Positions 8,887 to 17,783 of a stretch of 64,000 bases of DNA are shown here, one piece after another. The notes beneath the pieces were generated by a model, which was not told the origin of the DNA, made no database searches, and was given only the letters and a program-made list of their open reading frames with translations. The stretch is from contig NZ_JAJOMB010000018.1 of the NCBI RefSeq assembly GCF_021129305.1, positions 1 through 64,000 on the forward strand. Reading direction: 5' to 3'. Each line of letters starts with the position of its first letter. Positions within the stretch are counted from its first letter, which is position 1. The DNA is from Kineosporia babensis (GTDB taxonomy: Bacteria > Actinomycetota > Actinomycetes > Actinomycetales > Kineosporiaceae). The position numbers and the translations under genes are program-made.

Positions 8887-10367
8887 GTGTCCTGGTGCTG
8901 AGCAACGCCCGGTTGCTCCAGAGCGAAGAGCTTGTGGACGTTGTGGTCACCGATGCTCGGGTGAGCGCGATCGTTCCGGCCGGCACCACGATCGTCGAAG
9001 CGAGGCGTCGCATCGACCTCGGCGGCCGGATCGTGGCCCCGGGGTTGTGGGACGAGCACCTGCACTTCACCCAGTGGACGATCCAGCAGTCCCGGCTGGA
9101 TCTGACTGCCACCACCAGCGCCGCCGATGTCCTGGACAAGGTGCGGCAGGGCTTGGGCGCCTTCCAGGGGGAGTTCCTGTCCGGGTACGGCTTCCGTGAC
9201 GGCACCTGGCCGGAGCCGCCCACCCTGGCCGGGCTGGACGCCGTCACCGGGGCGGTGCCGGTGGTCCTGATCAGCGGCGACCTGCACTGCGCGTGGATGA
9301 ACACGGCGGCGGCCGGGCGCCTGGGGGCCGAGCCGGACGAGTTCGGCCTGGTCCGCGAGTCGGCCTGGTTCGAGGCCGGGCGGGCGCTGGTGCAGGCCGC
9401 GCCCCCGACTCTCGCGCAGTACCGGGCCGCGGCCCAGGCGGCCGCCGCGCGGGGCGTGGTCGGGGTGGTGGAGTTCGAGAACGAGGACAACATCACCGAC
9501 TGGCCGGCCCGGGCCGCGCAGGGCGTGGACAGCCTGCGGGTGGAGGTCGCGGTCTGGCCGCAGCGGATGCCGAAGGCGATCGCGGACGGCTACCGCACCG
9601 GTGACGTCCTGGACGAGCAGGGCCTGATCACCATGGGCCGGCTGAAGGTGGTGGTGGACGGGTCGCTGAACACCCGGACCGCGCTGTGCTGGGAGCCGTA
9701 CCCGGGCCTGGAGCACGATCTGGTGCACGGCTGTGGGGTGGCCACGGTCACCCCGGCGCACCTGCGGGAGCTGCTGGTGCAGGCCCGCGACCACGGTGTC
9801 CAGGCCGCGGTGCACGCCATCGGGGACCGGGCCAACTCCGAGGTGATCGGGGTGTTCGGGGAGCTGGGGATGCCCGGCACGATCGAGCACGCCCAGCTGG
9901 TCGACGAGGCGGACTTCGCCCGGTTCGCCGAGCTGGACCTGGTGGCCAGCATCCAGCCTGAGCACGCGATGGACGACCGGGACGTGGCCGACCGGCACTG
10001 GGCCGGGCGTACCGGCCGGGCCTTCGCCTACGGCTCGCTGCACCGGGCGGGCGCCACGCTACGGCTGGGCTCGGACGCTCCGGTGGCTCCGCTGGACCCG
10101 TGGTTCGCGATCGCGGCAGCCACGTCCCGCAGCCGGGACGGCCGGGACGCCTGGCATCCGGAGCAGTGTCTGCCGCTGGACGTTGCGCTGGCCTCGAGCA
10201 TGCGCGGGCGTCTGCGGCCGGAAGTGGGTGATGTGGCGGATCTGGTGGTGCTGGACGCCGACCCGTTCACGGTGGGCCCGGACGAGCTGCGGCGCATGCC
10301 GGTAGCGGCAACGCTGGTCGGTGGCCGCTTCACCCATGACCGGCTGGGCGCGGGCGCCGATGCGTAG
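8883..10367 (+). CDS. Amidohydrolase family 3 (YtcJ-like) metal-dependent hydrolase
   Basis: The 494-residue protein overlaps the oxidase stop (ATGA). It has the composite amidohydrolase layout. An N-terminal beta-sandwich strand leads to GRIVAPGLWDEHLHF, whose H-x-H provides metal ligands. Later come VVVDGSLNTRTA, the His in AAVHAIGDRANSEV, the His in IEHAQLV, and the C-terminal Asp in RLGSDAPVAPLDP. GDVADLVVLDADPF marks the return to the sandwich domain. Such enzymes cleave amides, ureas or imides in the cytoplasm. It probably processes the product or precursor of the preceding oxidase. Confidence 0.83.
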   Translation: MSVLVLSNARLLQSEELVDVVVTDARVSAIVPAGTTIVEARRRIDLGGRIVAPGLWDEHLHFTQWTIQQSRLDLTATTSAADVLDKVRQGLGAFQGEFLSGYGFRDGTWPEPPTLAGLDAVTGAVPVVLISGDLHCAWMNTAAAGRLGAEPDEFGLVRESAWFEAGRALVQAAPPTLAQYRAAAQAAAARGVVGVVEFENEDNITDWPARAAQGVDSLRVEVAVWPQRMPKAIADGYRTGDVLDEQGLITMGRLKVVVDGSLNTRTALCWEPYPGLEHDLVHGCGVATVTPAHLRELLVQARDHGVQAAVHAIGDRANSEVIGVFGELGMPGTIEHAQLVDEADFARFAELDLVASIQPEHAMDDRDVADRHWAGRTGRAFAYGSLHRAGATLRLGSDAPVAPLDPWFAIAAATSRSRDGRDAWHPEQCLPLDVALASSMRGRLRPEVGDVADLVVLDADPFTVGPDELRRMPVAATLVGGRFTHDRLGAGADA

Positions 10368-11016
10368 GACGCCGGAGTACGCGGTCCAGGACGTGGCGGC
10401 GGTGCGGCGGATGATCGCTGCCCACCCCTGGGCCACGCTGGTCAGTCACACCTCCACCGGGCTGGTGGTCTCGCACTACCCGATCCTGCTTGAGGACGCG
10501 GGCCCGGGGCTCACGGTCGTCGGTCACGTCGGGCGGCCCGACGAGAAACTGCACGAGCTCGGCCGGCACGAGGCCGTCCTGGTGTTCTACGGGGCCAGCG
10601 GCTACGTGTCGCCGAGCTGGTACGACCTGCCGGTCGGGGTGCCGACCTGGAACTTCGAGGTGGTGCACGCCTACGGCGTGCCGCAGATCCTCGAGGACGC
10701 CGAGAACCTGCGGGAACTGGAACGGCTGGTGGACCATTTCGAGGATCCGCTGCCCAACCCGTTCCGGATGCGCGCCACCTTGGCCAACGAGGCCTACGCC
10801 GAGCGGATCGTGCGGGGGACCGTGGGGTTCCGGATGACGATCACCCGGTTCGAGGCCAAGAACAAGATGAGCCAGGACAAGCCGGCTGCCGTGCGCGAGC
10901 GGATCGTGCACGCGCTGCGGCAGCCGGGTCCCTACAGCAATCCGGAGCTGGCCGAGCGGATCCTGTCCGCGCAGCGGCCGGTGCTGTCCGGGTCGGTGGG
11001 CGAGCGCCCGGGCTGA
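10360..11016 (+). CDS. PaiB-like FMN-binding protein
   Basis: The 218-residue form starts at the ATG at 10360, just overlapping the amidohydrolase stop. That makes the N-terminus (RRTPEYAVQDVAAVRRMIAAHPWATLVS) match the PaiB pattern. Longer in-frame starts at 10321 and 10336 lie deeper in the upstream gene. Conserved segments are SHYPILLED, VGHVGRPDEKLHEL, VLVFYGASGYVSPSWY and VPTWNFEVVHAYG, the split-barrel flavin fold. PaiB was named as a negative regulator in Bacillus. Many relatives sit in catabolic operons with unclear chemistry, as here. Confidence 0.8.
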   Translation: MRRTPEYAVQDVAAVRRMIAAHPWATLVSHTSTGLVVSHYPILLEDAGPGLTVVGHVGRPDEKLHELGRHEAVLVFYGASGYVSPSWYDLPVGVPTWNFEVVHAYGVPQILEDAENLRELERLVDHFEDPLPNPFRMRATLANEAYAERIVRGTVGFRMTITRFEAKNKMSQDKPAAVRERIVHALRQPGPYSNPELAERILSAQRPVLSGSVGERPG

Positions 11017-11019
11017 GGT

Positions 11020-12042
11020 TCAGGCCGGTACCGGGCTGCCGAGCAGGCCGAACAGGTCCTTGGGGTCGTCCGGGCCGGCCACCAGGTCGATCCGCTCGGC
11101 GAACCGGGTGCCGGTGACCGCCGCGCGTACGTAGGCCAGGGCGGTGAAGTCCTCGATCGCGAAGCCGACCGAGTCGAACACCGTGGTGCGCTGCGGGTCG
11201 ACCCGGCCCGGGCGGTCTCCCGCGATCACCTGCCACAGCTCGGTGACCGGGAAGTCCGGCTCCTGGAGCTGGATCTCGCCCTCGATCCGGGTCTGCTCCG
11301 GAAACTCGACGAACACGTCAGCGCCGCGGACGATGGCCGGGTCGAGCTCGGTCTTGCCCGGGCAGTCACCACCGACGGCGTTGATGTGCACGCCCGGGCG
11401 GATGTCGGCCTCGTGCAGGACGGTGGCGTTGGCCTTGTCGGCGGTGCAGGTGGTGACGACCTGCGCCCCGCGCACGGCCTCGGCGGGGGAGGAGACGATC
11501 TCGATCTCGAAGCCCTGCGGGGTGAGGTTGCGCACCAGCTTGGTGCAGGCCTCCGGGTCGACGTCGAACACCCGCAGCCGGTTCACGCCCAGGGCCGAAC
11601 GCACGCCCAGGGCCTGGAACTCGGCCTGTGAGCCGGCTCCGATCATCGCCATCACCTCGGCGTCGGGCGGCGCCAGCCAGCGCGCGGCCAGGGCCGACGT
11701 GGCCGCGGTGCGCAGCGCCGTCAGCAGCGTCATCTCGCTGATGAAGGTCGGGTAGCCGGTGAAGACGTCGGCCAGCACCCCGAACGCGGTGACGGTCTGC
11801 AGGCCGTGCCGCGGGTTGTTGGGGTGGCCGTTGACGTACTTGAAGGCGAACTGCTCACCGTCGCTGGTCGGCATCAGCTCGATCACCCCGGCGGCCGAGT
11901 GCGAGGCCAGCCGGGGTGACTTCTCGAACTGGGGCCAGCGCCGGAAGTCGCGCTCCAGGGCGTCGGTCATCCCGGCGATCACGTTCTGCGGGCCGGCCTC
12001 GGCCACCCACTGGGCCATGTTGCTCACGCTCACGAAATGCAT
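11020..12042 (-). CDS. Ornithine cyclodeaminase / mu-crystallin family protein
   Basis: The start is the ATG at 12042 (MHFVSVSNMAQWV), giving 340 residues, normal for the family. The longer upstream frame is Arg/Pro-rich shadow. Features are the substrate-side Lys in FAFKYVNGHPNNP, a Rossmann NAD site at about residues 135-145 (MAMIGAGSQAEFQALG), and the Asp in INAVGGDCPGKTELD corresponding to the catalytic Asp of cyclodeaminases. The enzyme would convert ornithine to proline and ammonia, or reduce a cyclic imine such as the product of an amine oxidase. It is convergent with the PaiB-like gene (3 bp apart) and divergent from an Lrp-type regulator. Confidence 0.85.
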   Translation of the reverse strand: MHFVSVSNMAQWVAEAGPQNVIAGMTDALERDFRRWPQFEKSPRLASHSAAGVIELMPTSDGEQFAFKYVNGHPNNPRHGLQTVTAFGVLADVFTGYPTFISEMTLLTALRTAATSALAARWLAPPDAEVMAMIGAGSQAEFQALGVRSALGVNRLRVFDVDPEACTKLVRNLTPQGFEIEIVSSPAEAVRGAQVVTTCTADKANATVLHEADIRPGVHINAVGGDCPGKTELDPAIVRGADVFVEFPEQTRIEGEIQLQEPDFPVTELWQVIAGDRPGRVDPQRTTVFDSVGFAIEDFTALAYVRAAVTGTRFAERIDLVAGPDDPKDLFGLLGSPVPA

Positions 12043-12170
12043 GCTTCGAATGTAGGTTTCGCCAGCGCAGGCGGACAATCGACGAAGCGGGCGTTCTGCC
12101 CGGCCGGATCGCGCAGATCGCCCGGTGTCATCGGGCGGATCGCTGCCCCCAAGCAACGGAGGTACCCGAA
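12043..12170. promoter_or_regulatory. Divergent promoter region, cyclodeaminase / Lrp regulator
   Basis: The 128-bp gap lies between divergent starts, the usual place for an Lrp-type operator. No clear palindrome was picked out by eye. ACGGAGGT at 12156-12163 is the ribosome binding site for the regulator. Confidence 0.3.
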
Positions 12171-12590
12171 GTGGACGCTCTGGACCGCAGCCTGCTGGCC
12201 GCGCTGCGCGCCGATGCCCGAGAACCCGCCGCCTCACTGGCCCGGCGCCTGGGAGTGACCCGGGGGACCGTGACCCAGCGGATCGGGCGGCTTCAGAACA
12301 GCGGCGTGATCCTGGGTTTCACCGCGCGGGTGCGGGCGGAGTCCGAGGGGGACGTGCGGGCGGTGTCCTTCATCGCGATCGAGGGCCGCTCCGCCGCCTC
12401 GGTGATCGACCGGCTGCGCGGGCTGCCCCAGATCACCTCGCTGCACACCACCAACGGGGCCTGGGACCTGGTCGCCGACATCAGGGCCGCGTCCCTGGCG
12501 GAGTTCGACGCGGTGCTCGGGCGGATCCGCGCCGTGGAGGGCGTGCTGAACTCCGAGACCAGCCTGCTGCTGTCCTCGCTGCAGATGTGA
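12171..12590 (+). CDS. Lrp/AsnC-family transcriptional regulator
   Basis: The 139-residue protein starts at the GTG at 12171, with ACGGAGGT 7 nt upstream. The N-terminal HTH runs over residues 1-50 (LDRSLLAALRADAREPAASLARRLGVTRGTVTQRIGRLQNSGVI). A RAM/AsnC ligand domain follows (VRAVSFIAIEG..., TSLHTTNGAWDLVADIRA, EGVLNSETSLLLSS). It is divergent from the cyclodeaminase gene and probably controls it in response to an amino acid. A role over the upstream importer operon is possible but not shown. Confidence 0.88.
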   Translation: MDALDRSLLAALRADAREPAASLARRLGVTRGTVTQRIGRLQNSGVILGFTARVRAESEGDVRAVSFIAIEGRSAASVIDRLRGLPQITSLHTTNGAWDLVADIRAASLAEFDAVLGRIRAVEGVLNSETSLLLSSLQM

Positions 12591-12750
12591 GGGCGCTTTT
12601 CGTGCCGGCAACACAACCGCGCCGGATTCTTTGCCTTCCCGGCACATTGTCCGGCAATGGCCTGCTTCCTAGCCTCGGAACATGCTCCCGCGGCGGTTCG
12701 GGTCGCAGATCGGGTCCCTATCGGATGTTACGAGTCGGAGGACGACGGCA

Positions 12751-14346
12751 ATGAGCAGGAAACACTCCCAGGCGGGCGCGGTGGCTGCCACTTCCGCGCT
12801 CGTTGCGGTCACCCTCGCGGCCTGCGGTGGCGCCGAGCCCTCGGAATCGGGCACCGGCAAGCCGGTCTCCGGCGGCGCGTTCAACGTGGCTCTCAACGAC
12901 GACCCGGGCAGCCTCTCCCCGCTGAGCGGCGTCTCGCTGGTCCAGCGCGCCCTGGTGCCCTACGCGTACGAGTCGCTGGTCTACACCACGGCCGAGGGGG
13001 AGTTCCTGCCCTGGCTGGCCGAGAGCTGGGAAGAGACCCCCACCTCGATCACGTACACCCTCAAGGAGGGCGTGACCTGTTCGGACGGAAGCGCATTCAG
13101 CGCCGAGACGGCCGCCGCGAACATCACCTACCAGGCGGACGAGAAGAACGGCACCTTCTGGCACGGCTCGAACATCACCGCCGAGATGTCCGCGAAGGCC
13201 GAGGGCAACCAGCTAACCGTCACCAGCAAGAGCCGTAACCCGTTCCTGCTGGCCTCGACCGGCGCGGTGGAGATGGTCTGCCAGAAGGGCCTGGACGACC
13301 CGGACTCGCTCAAGGACGCCACCGACGGCACCGCGCTGTTCGCCCTCACCTCGGCCAAGGCCGGCAGCGAGTACACCTACACCAAGCGCGACGACTACAC
13401 CTGGGGCCCGTCCGGGGTCACCAGCGACACTGAGGGCCTGCCCGACACGGTGGTCGGCAAGGTGGTCACCGACGAGTCCACCGCCGCCAACCTGCTGCTG
13501 TCCGGCGGCCTGAACGCCGCAGGGGTGGCCGGGTCCGACCGCGACCGGCTCGAGGCGGCCGGCACCGCGTACAAGGGCACCCCCAACCCGATCGGCGAGA
13601 TGCTCTTCAACGAGCGCTCCGACCGTCCCACCGCCGACGTGCGGGTGCGCCAGGCCCTGACCCTGGCCCTGAACCGCGAGGCGGTCGGCGACATCGTCAC
13701 CAACGGGCACTACGAGGAAATGAAGTCCCTGGTCAACCAGACGCCGCTGCTGTGCGTGGCCGGTGGCCCGCAGTGGCAGCTGCCGCCGCGGGATACGGCC
13801 AAGGCCGGCGCGCTGCTCGACGAGGCCGGGTACCCGGCCGGGGCCGACGGGGTGCGCGCCAAGGACGGCAAGCCGCTGAGCATCCGGTTCCTGTATGACG
13901 CGGGCACCCCCAGCCACGCCGCCGCGGCCGAGGAGGTCCAGGCGGAGTGGAAGGAGATCGGCGTGCAGACCGAACTGGTCGCCGAGGACCCGACCGGCTG
14001 GTCCACCGACCTTTACCAGACCTACGACTGGGACACCGGCTTCATCCAGATCGCCCCGGGCACGCCGGTGGTCCTGAGCCTGTTCTTCCTCGGCGCCACC
14101 TCCGAGGACGGCGGCTACAACTTCATGGCGGTCGAGAACCCGGAGTACAACGCCCTGGCCGAGAAGGCGTTCACCGCCGAGGACGCCGAGAGCGCCTGCG
14201 CGATCTGGCAGCAGGCCGAGACCGAGCTCGTCGAGCGGGCCGACGTGTACCCGCTGGCCCAGACCACCACGCCGATCTTCTTCAGCGGGGCCACCGCCGA
14301 GGTCGCCGGATCGATCCAGCCCACCAGCATCCGGATGCTGGGCTGA
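12751..14346 (+). CDS. Peptide/nickel-type ABC transporter substrate-binding lipoprotein
   Basis: The 531-residue protein starts at the ATG at 12751, with GGAGGA 8 nt upstream. Its signal ends at the lipobox LAAC (Cys about residue 25). It is an SBP family 5 protein: GGAFNVALNDDPGSLSPL at the start of the mature chain, then LVPYAYESLVYTTAEGEFLPWLAESWE, RPTADVRVRQALTLALNRE, and a C-terminal lobe ending QPTSIRMLG. Family members bind oligopeptides, nickel chelates or opine-like ligands. It heads the operon of permease, fused permease-ATPase and ATPase genes that follow. The downstream hydrolases suggest a cyclic amide or acyl amino acid cargo. Confidence 0.88.
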   Translation: MSRKHSQAGAVAATSALVAVTLAACGGAEPSESGTGKPVSGGAFNVALNDDPGSLSPLSGVSLVQRALVPYAYESLVYTTAEGEFLPWLAESWEETPTSITYTLKEGVTCSDGSAFSAETAAANITYQADEKNGTFWHGSNITAEMSAKAEGNQLTVTSKSRNPFLLASTGAVEMVCQKGLDDPDSLKDATDGTALFALTSAKAGSEYTYTKRDDYTWGPSGVTSDTEGLPDTVVGKVVTDESTAANLLLSGGLNAAGVAGSDRDRLEAAGTAYKGTPNPIGEMLFNERSDRPTADVRVRQALTLALNREAVGDIVTNGHYEEMKSLVNQTPLLCVAGGPQWQLPPRDTAKAGALLDEAGYPAGADGVRAKDGKPLSIRFLYDAGTPSHAAAAEEVQAEWKEIGVQTELVAEDPTGWSTDLYQTYDWDTGFIQIAPGTPVVLSLFFLGATSEDGGYNFMAVENPEYNALAEKAFTAEDAESACAIWQQAETELVERADVYPLAQTTTPIFFSGATAEVAGSIQPTSIRMLG

Positions 14347-14351
14347 GGCCG

Positions 14352-15332
14352 GTGACGACAGCCCCCGCACTGGCCGCGGCCGTCGGCTCACCCCGGCTGG
14401 TCTTCGTTCTGCAGCGCCTGGGCCGGGCCGTGATCTCCCTGGCGGTGGTGCTGGTCTCGGTGTTCTTCATGGTCCAGTTCGTGCCCGGCGACCCGGTCCG
14501 GGCGGCCCTGGGGCCCACCGCCCCCCTCGCCACGGTGAACGCCCTGCGCGAGCAGCTGGGCGTGGACCTGCCGCTGGGCACCCAGTTCAGCAACTACCTG
14601 AGCGGGTTGCTGCACGGGGACCTGGGCACCTCGGTCACCGCGCAGCGCCCGGTCACCGGGATGCTCTCGGAGCGGTTGCCGACCACCCTGACCCTGGCGG
14701 TCGTCGCGTTCCTGGTGGCCGTGGTCGGCGCCTTCCCGCTCGGGGTGGCCACGGCCGTCTCGGCTCGCTCGGGCCGCCATCGTCTCCTGGACCTGGGCGT
14801 CTCCGGGGTGCTGGGGGTGCTGGTGGCGGTGCCGAACTTCCTGCTCGCCGTCCTGCTGATCGCCACGCTGAGCATCGGGCTGGGGGCCTTTCCACCGGCC
14901 GGCTGGGGCACTCCGTCCGAGGCGGTGCTGCCGGTCCTGGCCCTGGCTGCCGGGCCGATGGCGTACCTGGCCCGGATCGTGCATGTCGAGATGCTGCGGG
15001 TGCTGGAGACGCCCTACCTGACCACCGCCCGCAGCAAGCGGCTACCGGGCCGGCTGCTGTACCTCAGGCACGCCCTGCCGAACATCGTGGCGGCCGCGCT
15101 GACCGCCGGCGGGGTCGTGCTGGTCGGCCTGGTCGCCGGAACCGTCCTGGTCGAGACGGTCTTCACGGTGCCCGGGATCGGCTCGATGATCGTCTCCTCG
15201 ATCACCGCCAAGGACTACCCGCTGATCCAGGGGGTGGTGCTGGTGTACGCGCTGCTGGTGCTGGGGGCCAACCTGGTCATCGACCTGGCGCTGGCGATCC
15301 TCGACCCCCGTTCGGCCATTGCGGAGGCCTGA
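14352..15332 (+). CDS. Peptide-type ABC transporter permease (DppB/OppB-like)
   Basis: This 326-residue protein starts at the GTG at 14352, 5 nt after the binding-protein stop. An N-terminal transmembrane helix is followed by the family motif VQFVPGDPVRAALGP. Five more hydrophobic segments follow, with the EAA-like ATPase docking loop (LETPYLTTARSKRLPGRLLYLRHALPNIV). The segment VFTVPGIGSMIVSSITAKDYPLIQG is the DppB signature. It forms half of the transmembrane pore with the DppC part of the next protein. Confidence 0.88.
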   Translation: MTTAPALAAAVGSPRLVFVLQRLGRAVISLAVVLVSVFFMVQFVPGDPVRAALGPTAPLATVNALREQLGVDLPLGTQFSNYLSGLLHGDLGTSVTAQRPVTGMLSERLPTTLTLAVVAFLVAVVGAFPLGVATAVSARSGRHRLLDLGVSGVLGVLVAVPNFLLAVLLIATLSIGLGAFPPAGWGTPSEAVLPVLALAAGPMAYLARIVHVEMLRVLETPYLTTARSKRLPGRLLYLRHALPNIVAAALTAGGVVLVGLVAGTVLVETVFTVPGIGSMIVSSITAKDYPLIQGVVLVYALLVLGANLVIDLALAILDPRSAIAEA

Positions 15333-15333
15333 G

Positions 15334-17028
15334 ATGAGACGTGTTTCCCCCCAGGCGGTCGCCGTCGTGGCCGGGCTCGTGGTGGTGGCCGGCGCCGCGG
15401 TGCTGGGCCCGACGCTGTTCGGTGATGCCGCCGAGGCCCGCGACCTGACCAACCGGCAGGCCGAGGCCAGTGCCGCGCACCCGTTCGGCACCGACGACCT
15501 CGGGCGGGACCTGTTCGCCCGGGTCGTGGTCGCCACCCGGCTCTCGCTCCTACTCACCCTGGGTGCGGTCGGTATCTCGGTGGCCGGAGGCGTGGTGCTG
15601 GGCGTGACCGCCGCCGTGCTGCCCCGGATCCCGCGCCGGCTCCTGACCGGCCTGATCGACATCCTGCTGTCCTTCCCCTGGCTGCTGCTGGCCCTGTTCT
15701 TCTCGGTGATCTGGGGCGCCACCTCCACCGGGGCCATGCTGGCCATCGGGTTCGCCGGGATCCCGGTGTTCGCCCGCCTGATCTACACCCTGGCCGCATC
15801 CGTCGCCAACACCGACTACGTGCGCACGGCAGGACTTCTGGGCAGTTCACCGCTGCGCACGTCGGTACGCCACGTGCTGCCGAACATCATGCCGCCGCTG
15901 GTGGTGAACGTCGCCGCGCACGCCTCGGTCACCCTGCTGTCGTTCGCGGCGCTGAGCTTCCTGGGCCTGGGAGTGCAGGCCCCGGAGTACGACTGGGGCC
16001 GTCTGCTCAACGCCGGGGCCAAGGACATCTACCGCGAGCCGATGGCCGCCATCGGTCCCGGGATCGCGATCGTCCTCACCGGCGTCCTCTTCTCCTTGCT
16101 GGGCGAACTGCTCAGCGAGGACCGGCGGCCGGTGGTCCGGGCGGTCCGGGAGACCGAAGAACCGGCCGAGACGGACAGCGGCGAGGCCGTGGTGGACGTC
16201 CAGAACCTGCGGGTCTCCTTCCGCACCGACGACGGCTCGCTGGTCGAACGGGTCCACGGGATCGACCTGAGGATCGCTCCCGGTGAGGTGGTCGGGGTCG
16301 TGGGTGAGTCCGGCTCGGGCAAGTCGGTCACCGCGATGGCGATCGCCGGCCTGCTCGGCCCCGAGGCCCAGGTCGAGTGCCGGCGCCTGGCCTTTCGCGG
16401 GATCGACCTGCGTGGGCGGCTGTCGGCCGCGCAGCGCCGCCAGCTGGGCCTGGAGCAGGCGATGATCTTCCAGGACCCGCTGTCCTCGCTGAACCCGGCC
16501 CTGACCGTGGGGCGCCAGCTCACCGAGGTCAGCCAGGTGCACGCCGGGCTGAGCCGGGGCGCGGCGCTGGAGAAGGCGGTGGCGGCCCTGGATCTGGTGC
16601 GCATCCCGGACCCGGCCCGACGGATCCGGCAGTTGCCGCACGAGTTCTCCGGCGGCATGCGCCAGCGCGCGATGATCGCGATGGGCCTGATGGGCACACC
16701 GCGGCTGCTGATCGCCGACGAGCCGACCACCGCGCTGGACGTCACCGTGCAGCGGCAGGTGCTGCGGGCCCTGCACGACGCCCGCGAGCGCACCGGCGCC
16801 GCTATCCTGCTCATCTCCCACGACATCGCGCTGGTCAGCGGGTTCTGCGACCGGATCGTGGTGATGCGCGACGGGGTGGTGGTGGAGCAACTGGCGGCCT
16901 CGGACCTGGACCAGGCCGAGCACCCCTACACGCGCGGGCTGATCGCCTGTGTCCCCGGCATGAACACCGACCGTTCGCGCCCGCTGCCGGTGATCGGGGT
17001 CGCGGCCGACGAGGAGGTGCCGGTATGA
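15334..17028 (+). CDS. Fused ABC permease-ATPase (DppC-DppD fusion)
   Basis: The 564-residue protein starts at the ATG at 15334, with GCGGAGG 6 nt upstream. Residues 1-270 are a DppC-type permease: HPFGTDDLGRDLFARVV, multiple helices, GLLGSSPLRTSVRHVLPNIMPPLVVN, and LSFLGLGVQAPEYDWGRLL. After a short acidic linker (EETEEPAETDS region, about 272-285) comes a complete DppD-type ATPase. That part has Walker A GESGSGKS at residues 324-331, FQDPLSSLNPALTVG, signature FSGGMRQR, Walker B LLIADEPTTALDVT, and a C-terminal oligopeptide motif HPYTRGL. The two functions are usually separate genes. There is no stop or frameshift at the junction. Confidence 0.88.
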   Translation: MRRVSPQAVAVVAGLVVVAGAAVLGPTLFGDAAEARDLTNRQAEASAAHPFGTDDLGRDLFARVVVATRLSLLLTLGAVGISVAGGVVLGVTAAVLPRIPRRLLTGLIDILLSFPWLLLALFFSVIWGATSTGAMLAIGFAGIPVFARLIYTLAASVANTDYVRTAGLLGSSPLRTSVRHVLPNIMPPLVVNVAAHASVTLLSFAALSFLGLGVQAPEYDWGRLLNAGAKDIYREPMAAIGPGIAIVLTGVLFSLLGELLSEDRRPVVRAVRETEEPAETDSGEAVVDVQNLRVSFRTDDGSLVERVHGIDLRIAPGEVVGVVGESGSGKSVTAMAIAGLLGPEAQVECRRLAFRGIDLRGRLSAAQRRQLGLEQAMIFQDPLSSLNPALTVGRQLTEVSQVHAGLSRGAALEKAVAALDLVRIPDPARRIRQLPHEFSGGMRQRAMIAMGLMGTPRLLIADEPTTALDVTVQRQVLRALHDARERTGAAILLISHDIALVSGFCDRIVVMRDGVVVEQLAASDLDQAEHPYTRGLIACVPGMNTDRSRPLPVIGVAADEEVPV

Positions 17029-17783
17029 GTGAGCTGGTCTTCGACCGGGTGAGTGTGCGTTTCGGCGCCCACACCGCAGTGGACGAGGCGAGTCTGGTGG
17101 TGCGCTCGGGCACCACTCTGGGTCTGGTGGGGGAGTCCGGCTCGGGCAAGTCCACGGTGGCCCGGGTGGCCGTGGGACTGGAGAAGGCGGCCGGGGGCAG
17201 CGTGCGCCTGGACGGTGCTGTGCTCGAGCGGCGCAACCGGCGCAGCGTCCAGATGGTCTTCCAGGACCCGCTCGCGGCCCTGGACCCGCGGATGCCGGTG
17301 GGCACCTCGGTCGCCGAGGGCCTGCTGGCCACCGGACGGCGCTGGTCCGGTGCCGAACGCCGGGCCCGGGTGCAGGAACTGCTGGAGCTGGTGCACATCG
17401 ACCCGTCCCGGGCGGGTGAGCGCCCGGCCCGCTTCTCCGGCGGGCAGCGTCAGCGGATCACCATCGCCCGGGCCCTGGCGGCCCAGCCGGCCGTGCTGAT
17501 CGCCGACGAGATCACCTCGGCCCTGGACGTCAGCGTGCAGGGCGTGGTGCTGAACCTGCTGCGTGAACTGCAGCGCGAGCTCTCGCTGACCATGCTGTTC
17601 ATCTCGCACAACCTGGCGGTGGTGCGCTACGTCAGCGACGACGTGGCGGTGATGCGCAACGGGCGCATCGTCGAGCACGGCCCCACCGACACCGTTCTGG
17701 ACGATCCCGCCGACGCGTACACCCGCGAGCTGCTGCGCTCGATACCCGTCATGGGCCGTCCCCTCGACCTGAAGGACGCCTGA
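17025..17783 (+). CDS. Peptide-type ABC transporter ATPase (DppF/OppF-like)
   Basis: The 252-residue protein starts at the ATG at 17025, overlapping the fusion gene stop. Walker A is GESGSGKST, the Q-loop is VFQDPLAALDPRM, the signature is FSGGQRQR, Walker B is VLIADEITSALDVS, and the H-loop is FISHN. It ends ...DAYTRELLRSIP, typical of DppF. It is the second nucleotide-binding subunit of the importer, pairing with the ATPase half of the fusion protein. Confidence 0.9.
   Translation: MSELVFDRVSVRFGAHTAVDEASLVVRSGTTLGLVGESGSGKSTVARVAVGLEKAAGGSVRLDGAVLERRNRRSVQMVFQDPLAALDPRMPVGTSVAEGLLATGRRWSGAERRARVQELLELVHIDPSRAGERPARFSGGQRQRITIARALAAQPAVLIADEITSALDVSVQGVVLNLLRELQRELSLTMLFISHNLAVVRYVSDDVAVMRNGRIVEHGPTDTVLDDPADAYTRELLRSIPVMGRPLDLKDA

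Noticed and set aside
13947-14351. Upstream extension of the DppB frame into the binding-protein gene
   Set aside because: The extension is an Arg/Gly-rich shadow of the binding-protein gene. The GTG at 14352 fits the family start.
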